From JBAZJI01 sp964596325 (lineage in GTDB: Bacteria > Patescibacteriota > Minisyncoccia > Minisyncoccales > JAGOPM01): a stretch of DNA of 64,000 nucleotides. Under the pieces are notes generated by a model. It made no database searches, was not told the DNA's origin, and saw nothing but the letters and a program-made list of their open reading frames with translations. Both the position numbers and the translations under genes were made by a program. Positions 59,245 through 64,000 of the stretch are shown here, in pieces; position 1 is the first letter of the stretch; every line of letters starts with the position of its first letter. Location: positions 62,001 to 126,000 of the forward strand of contig CAZQSQ010000001.1 of NCBI GenBank assembly GCA_964596325.1, written 5' to 3'.

Positions 59245-61401
59245 TTATTTGACGTTTGCAAAAATTATTGTCGGAAGGCTTCTCAAGTTGGCATTGGTAT
59301 ATCCGTTGCTTCCCGTATACACTTGCCCATTGCGATAAACAAAGGAGGATCCGCCGCCATCCATATCAAAAGCATCGGTTATTCCGATCTTTTTTAAGAA
59401 GGGAACCAATAAATAGGGGTAAGTTTCCGTAGAGACATAAATAAAATAAGCCGTATTTTTGTTGCGATTTATTCCAAATACCGAGCGCGGCGCCGGATAC
59501 CCAAGTGCATCAGTATTAATCAAGCCATCGGCCGAGCTGGGATTATTGGAGCTTAAAACCGTTTGACCATTTTTCAACAAGGTCGGCTGGCCGCTAAAAA
59601 TATATTTGCAGGTTTTCCATCTAGCCAAATTCGCCTCATTGTATTGAGCGGGATTCCATTGTAAAGAAACCGGCATGCCAACCCTTAAACACCCTTTGCT
59701 GTCTTTGGAACAATCCGTTTTGGAAGAATATCTCCCGCTGAAAGCCATGGCATAGCCACCCTTGGGAATTGAGCAGGGACCGACTTTGACAGCCGTAATT
59801 TTTCCATTAGCAACCGAAATGCAGGTGTGCCTTACATTTGAAGGTGTGGCATTACCCCATTCCTCGGTGTAAACATTCACATCATTTGACCCCAGTTGCG
59901 CATTAACATCAGAGGCGCCAATATTATTTTTACTTGCTGGGAAATTAGGAGAATTAATTTTCAGGTCCAAAGAAACCCGGAGTCTGGCAATTTCAAATGT
60001 TCCATCCTGATGCATACAAAATGCACTGCCGCCACGGTAATAACGAATAAGCTTCCCATTGCGAGCAAAGGTGCCATCCGGCAACAAATAATAATCCGAG
60101 CGGAAATTATTATTAAAAAATAATCCGGTCATGCCTGCGTCCACGCCGGCATTGCGGGCGACTGTCCCTGGAGCCGCCCCCTTAAAGAGCCTATTCTCCA
60201 CAAGCCACAAGCCAATTTCGGCACTTGCCTTGTCGGAATTATCTATAACTACATATCTTCCCGAGAGCCCATTCTCGTCAATGTTTTTGAAAGTAATTAC
60301 ATTGGCTGGTTTTGATGGAATATTTTTTCCAGTAGTGCAGTCGTCAATCTTGCCCTGATCCGAACCCTTGGAAACCTTCCCTGTCTTGTCCTGCAGCCTT
60401 ATTTCAAAGCAATACCTAGCATCGGTGGGCAATCCTTCGGCCACGCCGGACAAATTGGCCGAAGCATTCAGCCTGTCCTTTACCCCGAGATACTTATAAA
60501 ACTTCTCGTTTTGCGGCTGACTGCAAAGATAACCCAGAATCCAAGCCTTGGCCGGAGTGCCGGAGCCGGGATTTTCGATATTACCCTGCACTGAAATTGT
60601 TGTGCCGCTAGCCGAACACTTTATATCTCCAAATTTCACACTTGCGGGTTTCGGGACTGCCTGTTCTTTGGTAGTCTTTTTAATCTGAACATCAATTAAA
60701 TATTTGCTTTTCAAAAATAAATTGGGATAGAAAATCTCCACTTTGCCGTTTTGGCGGAAAATTCTCTTGCCTAAAGAAAAAACTAAACTTGTTTTATCCA
60801 AAGGCTTCACGCTCAGCTCCGCCTCCACATCTTGCCCGGCTTTAATGTTACGCGCATCGGCATTGATTTCTGTCCCGGCCGAGCCACTCCAATAACGAAC
60901 CACCTCGATTTCCGGTTCCCCGCTGGCGCAAATGTAAAATGGTCGGGTATTCTCAAAATATTTGTTACTGTTCCGATCCACTAGCCAAACCTTGCATACC
61001 TGCCCGGCAAAATCCTCCAAATTAAAATTAAATTCGGGGCTGGTAAAATTTCCCGGAAAAGAGTAATTAGAGCGGAATAAAACTTTCTCGCTCGCCACAT
61101 CCCCATTCAAAGCAAAATAGCTGCTATTCACGCAGGCAAGACGAAACTGGATATTTTTGAAAGGCAGCGGCTTCTTCAGATTAAACTTTACAAAATTCTG
61201 CCCATTATAAGCGCAGCCATCAAGGGCTTTATATTTTGTCGCAGCCGTAGAGATGGAAACATCCTTGATTTCATTTCCGATCTGGATTGAAGAGATGTAG
61301 TCATTTAAGGTTCCGCTAAAACCCAAAGAGGTTTTTGGGAATACCATAAAACCAAATATCGCCAACGCGAAAAAAATTTTCGGAATGTTAATCCCCCTCA
61401 T
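59245..61401 (-). CDS. Secreted protein with C-terminal phosphodiester glycosidase (NAGPA) domain
   Basis: 718 aa, signal peptide to about 27 (KTSLGFSG). Residues about 28-170 match the N-terminal module of the 2926-aa protein: DFAGQVCKVWLVDRN with RPFYICASG here, against NYAGYVCKIWVAFSR with RPFRICGAP there. Ig-like modules follow. The C-terminal region has PRSVFGINRNKNTAYFIYVS and GITDAFDMDGGGSSFVY, the DGGGS motif of the NAGPA/phosphodiester glycosidase family, which removes sugar from phosphodiester-linked glycans. It is placed directly upstream of the giant protein gene (72 bp). Action on a surface polymer or on glycan attached to the giant protein is speculation. Confidence 0.87.
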   Translation of the reverse strand: MRGINIPKIFFALAIFGFMVFPKTSLGFSGTLNDYISSIQIGNEIKDVSISTAATKYKALDGCAYNGQNFVKFNLKKPLPFKNIQFRLACVNSSYFALNGDVASEKVLFRSNYSFPGNFTSPEFNFNLEDFAGQVCKVWLVDRNSNKYFENTRPFYICASGEPEIEVVRYWSGSAGTEINADARNIKAGQDVEAELSVKPLDKTSLVFSLGKRIFRQNGKVEIFYPNLFLKSKYLIDVQIKKTTKEQAVPKPASVKFGDIKCSASGTTISVQGNIENPGSGTPAKAWILGYLCSQPQNEKFYKYLGVKDRLNASANLSGVAEGLPTDARYCFEIRLQDKTGKVSKGSDQGKIDDCTTGKNIPSKPANVITFKNIDENGLSGRYVVIDNSDKASAEIGLWLVENRLFKGAAPGTVARNAGVDAGMTGLFFNNNFRSDYYLLPDGTFARNGKLIRYYRGGSAFCMHQDGTFEIARLRVSLDLKINSPNFPASKNNIGASDVNAQLGSNDVNVYTEEWGNATPSNVRHTCISVANGKITAVKVGPCSIPKGGYAMAFSGRYSSKTDCSKDSKGCLRVGMPVSLQWNPAQYNEANLARWKTCKYIFSGQPTLLKNGQTVLSSNNPSSADGLINTDALGYPAPRSVFGINRNKNTAYFIYVSTETYPYLLVPFLKKIGITDAFDMDGGGSSFVYRNGQVYTGSNGYTNANLRSLPTIIFANVK

Positions 61402-61419
61402 GTATATATATTTGCTTTA

Positions 61420-61425
61420 ATTATA
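61420..61425 (-). promoter_or_regulatory. Probable -10 box of the NAGPA gene
   Basis: TATAAT about 18 bp before ATG 61401, with TTGTTG 17 bp upstream as a weak -35. Confidence 0.45.
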
Positions 61426-61530
61426 AAGAAATTTTTCCAAGACAACAAACAATTAGCAGTGGAAAACTGTTAAAAATCAACCCCTTAACGGCAACACCTG
61501 AAATTTTCCAAGGCTAACTGATTGCCAAAA

Positions 61531-61559
61531 CAAAGAGCCGGGAATACTCGGCTCTTTTA
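61531..61559. terminator. Hairpin terminator between the VWA and NAGPA units
   Basis: AGAGCCG (61534-61540) pairs with CGGCTCT (61549-61555), with TTTTA on one side and TTTGTTTTGG on the other. It could end the minus-strand VWA/52-aa transcript. Confidence 0.7.
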
Positions 61560-61679
61560 TGATTTGAAATTCGGATTTAATTTTCGAATCTTCCCCTTAT
61601 TTGACACTTGGATTTAATCTTTGTCCCATGTTTTTTATTTGCCATTTGTCCTTTGACATTTGGATTTGTCCTCTGTCCT
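61560..61679. repeat. AT-rich spacer with a short imperfect direct repeat
   Basis: Two units resembling TTTGACAxTTGGATTT followed by TxTGTCC occur at about 61599-61628 and 61661-61680-adjacent sequence. No gene or promoter is seen on either strand. The whole non-coding stretch 61402-61679 otherwise holds only the -10 box and terminator listed separately. Confidence 0.35.
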
Positions 61680-61838
61680 CTATTTCTTAATATTTCCCCT
61701 TTTGGCCAATGATCTCTTGCTCATATGCGATATCCCTTGGCTTTGCCGGGGCGGTTTAGCAGTCTGCTGATAGCGCGAGTTATTAGAAAATCTTCCCTTA
61801 GGGGACAAAGGATGCAATGTTGATGGTATTTTGGCCAT
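61680..61838 (-). CDS. Small basic ORF (52 aa), possible gene
   Basis: ATG 61838 to TAG 61680, 8 bp after the stop of the VWA gene. The product is rich in Lys, Arg, Gln and Ser (YQQTAKPPRQSQGISHMSKR in the middle, then SLAKRGNIKK), with no hydrophobic stretch. Its position right behind a large gene and the absence of any other feature there make it plausible, but codon evidence from 52 residues is weak. It may be nucleic-acid binding or simply a chance frame. Confidence 0.4.
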   Translation of the reverse strand: MAKIPSTLHPLSPKGRFSNNSRYQQTAKPPRQSQGISHMSKRSLAKRGNIKK

Positions 61839-61846
61839 AATAAATA

Positions 61847-64000
61847 TTATTTAATAGAAAAATTTACAGAATTATTTTGAATTGTCTGGGTTTGGGGCTG
61901 CCTGAAAGAATCGTTAAATTTGAATTGGAAGGGAAAAGTTTCCAAGTATTTTTTATAAACATCTATGGCTTGCAATTTCGGCAAAGAACTTTGGTATTGA
62001 ATGTTAACCTTGCCAGTCTCACCGGACTTATATGTTTTACCCAAAATCACCTCAAACCCACGGGCCGGATAGGTAATGGTTTTTAATGCATAAGGATCGG
62101 CGAAAAATCCGAAAAATTCGGAAGGATGATATCCGAGTAATTTTGCATCTTGGCACTCGCCGCCAACATCGGCATAGCGCTTGGCCTCAAGTAATTTTTG
62201 CACCAAACTGGAACCATCGGTATCCGCGGCTTCGAGGACCAAAATTTCTTTATTGTTCTCGCGCATCATTGCTTGGATTTGTTCAAAAAACTCATCGGCC
62301 GTCACCCTTTCCGCAGTCGGTACATTATATTTAATAACTACAACCTTGGCTTTTAAGACATCGGTCAGCCAAATAATCCGCCCATAAGCATCTTCCAAAG
62401 CCTGGGCCGGATTGTGCAGGCCATCACAAGTAGTATTGGAGGCGCCATCAGAAAGCAAAATAACCAATTTATTATTCCTGGAACCTTGCAAAGTGTTATA
62501 GGCGGCTTTTAAGCCCGAGCATATATTGGTGTTGGACTGATAAGTGCCTTTATAATCAGCGCTGGTAATCTTTGAACAATCGGCCTGATTGCCGAAAATT
62601 TCTCCCATGGCCCGATCAATGGAAATTTGAACTTGGGGAATATTATTATTTAACTGGCTGGCCATGTAAGAAAGATTGCAAAAATAAACCAAAGAAGCGC
62701 TGTATAAATTAGATTTTTGATTATAAAGGGAAAGGCTGTTGAGGAACTGCCCGATCGAGCGATTGGCGCTACACAAAGATCCGCTATTAACCATTGTCCC
62801 GGAAGTATCGACAACAACGGCGATATCCAAAGGCTGGCTGGCTTGAGTTTTGCATTCTATGGGCACACTCATTTGCAAACAAGTGCCCTCGCTAAACTTG
62901 CTATTTTCTCCCATGGATTGGCCGTCTTTTTCGATTAAATAGTCGCGGCCATCTTTAGCGCTGGTAAAAATCGCCTTAGAGGCTAAATCGTTAATAATCG
63001 GCCGCTCCAAAACCGCCGGCTCTTTGAATTTCACTTTGTAATTAAATTTATAAGGCGTTTTGGCGCTAATCTTAACATTCACAAACCCCGTGGCCGCATT
63101 GCCCTGATTAATCGTGGTTACCTGCGAGTTGCCCACCGGCGGATAAACTGGTGAGCCGATAATTTCTACGTCGGAGCGCAAAACGTCGTAAACCTGCTTA
63201 ATGAGCGTTTGGCCCGGGCCAAAACAAGAAACCGCCACCTCGACATCATATTCGTTTTTGCATTTTACGGGCGTAATAGTTCTCTTGATTTTTGGCTCGC
63301 AAGTTTGGCAATCTTGATTGGCAAAACTGCTCGTTTGGTAGAGTGAATAGGCCCGGCCGCCAAACATTACTTGCGATTTATCCTGATTGACAGGGATATC
63401 GTCTCCGGGCATATCGAAAGCGACACCATATTCATAAGATATGGTTTGGCCGTCCAAGAAGGTTTTATCCAAGAGATTGAGCTGCAAATATTTCAAACTC
63501 CCCCCATTCATCGCTTCCCAATAATTTATCTCGTGGTCAATCCTCTCGGGAATACCTTTAAGCGTTCCGGGGATATAGCGCGCCGGTAATTTTTTATATA
63601 CCCGAGCAAGGGAAGTTTTGTAAGCCGAATCGTTTTCATTGAAGGCAAAAAAATAATCGCTGATAGAAACGCCATCACAAGCTTTGCCCGCGGGATCTTT
63701 GCATTTGATTTCGACTGAAACTTTAGCTTTATTAGAACAATCGGCAAAAGGCGTCACGCTCTTTTTTATTTCCACTTCCGGCGCCAGCACGCCCTGCCGG
63801 CAATTAAACTCATTGAGGGCATAGCAGGCTTTGTCCCGGCCAAAACCGGCGGTCAATTTATCCATGGCCAGGGTGGCGGCCATTGTCGTAGTGTTATTGC
63901 CCATTATGGTCGGCTTTGCAAATTGCAGGGAATATTTTAACACTTGGGAGGCTTTTTCGGGCAAGGAATAAGGCACAAAAAATTTCAGCTTTCTTGAAGC
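61847..64000 (-). CDS. Von Willebrand factor A domain protein (5' end beyond the window)
   Basis: The frame is open to the window edge (reading inward ASRKLKFFVPYSLPEK), so the true start lies outside; at least 717 residues are here. The N-terminal visible half is beta-rich with Cys pairs and strings such as CKNEYDVEVAVSC. A VWA domain follows: DIAVVVDTSGTMVNSG carries the MIDAS DxSGT, with LVILLSDGAS holding the later conserved Asp. Extra Cys lie inside the domain. The tail is another beta module. VWA domains bind partners through a metal ion and are common in surface adhesion and pilus proteins. It is upstream of the NAGPA and giant Cys-rich genes in the same orientation. Confidence 0.87.
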   Translation of the reverse strand, partial: ASRKLKFFVPYSLPEKASQVLKYSLQFAKPTIMGNNTTTMAATLAMDKLTAGFGRDKACYALNEFNCRQGVLAPEVEIKKSVTPFADCSNKAKVSVEIKCKDPAGKACDGVSISDYFFAFNENDSAYKTSLARVYKKLPARYIPGTLKGIPERIDHEINYWEAMNGGSLKYLQLNLLDKTFLDGQTISYEYGVAFDMPGDDIPVNQDKSQVMFGGRAYSLYQTSSFANQDCQTCEPKIKRTITPVKCKNEYDVEVAVSCFGPGQTLIKQVYDVLRSDVEIIGSPVYPPVGNSQVTTINQGNAATGFVNVKISAKTPYKFNYKVKFKEPAVLERPIINDLASKAIFTSAKDGRDYLIEKDGQSMGENSKFSEGTCLQMSVPIECKTQASQPLDIAVVVDTSGTMVNSGSLCSANRSIGQFLNSLSLYNQKSNLYSASLVYFCNLSYMASQLNNNIPQVQISIDRAMGEIFGNQADCSKITSADYKGTYQSNTNICSGLKAAYNTLQGSRNNKLVILLSDGASNTTCDGLHNPAQALEDAYGRIIWLTDVLKAKVVVIKYNVPTAERVTADEFFEQIQAMMRENNKEILVLEAADTDGSSLVQKLLEAKRYADVGGECQDAKLLGYHPSEFFGFFADPYALKTITYPARGFEVILGKTYKSGETGKVNIQYQSSLPKLQAIDVYKKYLETFPFQFKFNDSFRQPQTQTIQNNSVNFSIK

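Noticed and set aside
1..64000. Recoded TGA (code 25) as in Absconditabacteria or Gracilibacteria
   Set aside because: Several intact genes end in TGA with overlapping starts (thyX/glyA and glyA/MazG as ATGA), and no gene needs TGA read as Gly.

Overview
The window looks like a scaffold of a Candidate Phyla Radiation (Patescibacteria) bacterium, probably a Parcubacteria-group lineage. The basis is: short overlapping operons, many genes without a Shine-Dalgarno (SD) site, very large secreted Cys-rich proteins, a DUF2207 protein, a phenylalanyl-tRNA synthetase beta chain without its tRNA-binding OB domain, and the palindrome that gives the peptide RLPAGRQA when translated, which I recall as common in these genomes. 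TGA is used as a stop, so this is not the code-25 branch. The placement rests on gene character only; no phylogeny or GC calculation was done. A run of exactly 100 Ns (6970-7069) is a scaffold gap inside a gene.

Layout. (1) 180-13406, minus strand: a long tightly spaced gene run. It begins with surface proteins: a dockerin protein, a cohesin-like/Ig protein whose last Ig domain is split from its membrane-anchored other half by a frame change, and a large peptidase-S74/LVIVD fibre-like protein broken by the gap. It ends with two small membrane proteins and a nucleoside phosphorylase, class II aldolase and MtnA isomerase, which together can turn a pentose 1-phosphate into DHAP and an aldehyde. 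(2) 13.5-23.8 kb: stand-alone transcription units, each with a strong sigma70-type promoter (TTGAxx, 16-17 bp, TATAAT-like), a perfect or near-perfect AGGAGG SD and usually a hairpin terminator. They encode an HD hydrolase, NadE, a multi-HTH protein, a large SPFH/flotillin-like protein, NadD and four unknowns. (3) 24-30.3 kb: a 1.6-kDa-residue-scale (1601 aa) secreted protein ending in a C39-like cysteine peptidase module, then gatB. (4) 30.4-36.1 kb: a plus-strand DUF2207 protein and a six-gene dTMP operon (dCMP deaminase, P-loop kinase, tmk, thyX, glyA, MazG-like). (5) 36.3-39.7 kb: a secreted subtilisin-family protease. (6) 39.8-46.7 kb: housekeeping genes secE-nusG-rplK, gyrB, pheS-pheT and a small plus-strand unknown. 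(7) 46.8-64 kb: a cell-envelope block with two tandem lytic transglycosylases, a 2926-aa protein with fourteen Cys-rich repeats, a phosphodiester-glycosidase (NAGPA) protein that shares its N-terminal module, a tiny basic ORF and a von Willebrand A protein running off the window.

Two expression styles coexist. Housekeeping and surface operons often start within about 5-8 nt of the predicted transcription start (near-leaderless, no SD). The stand-alone units use an AGGAGG SD in a real leader. The strongest candidates for something new are the repeat-rich surface locus at 46.8-64 kb and the dockerin/cohesin-like/S74 cluster at 3.7-13.4 kb.
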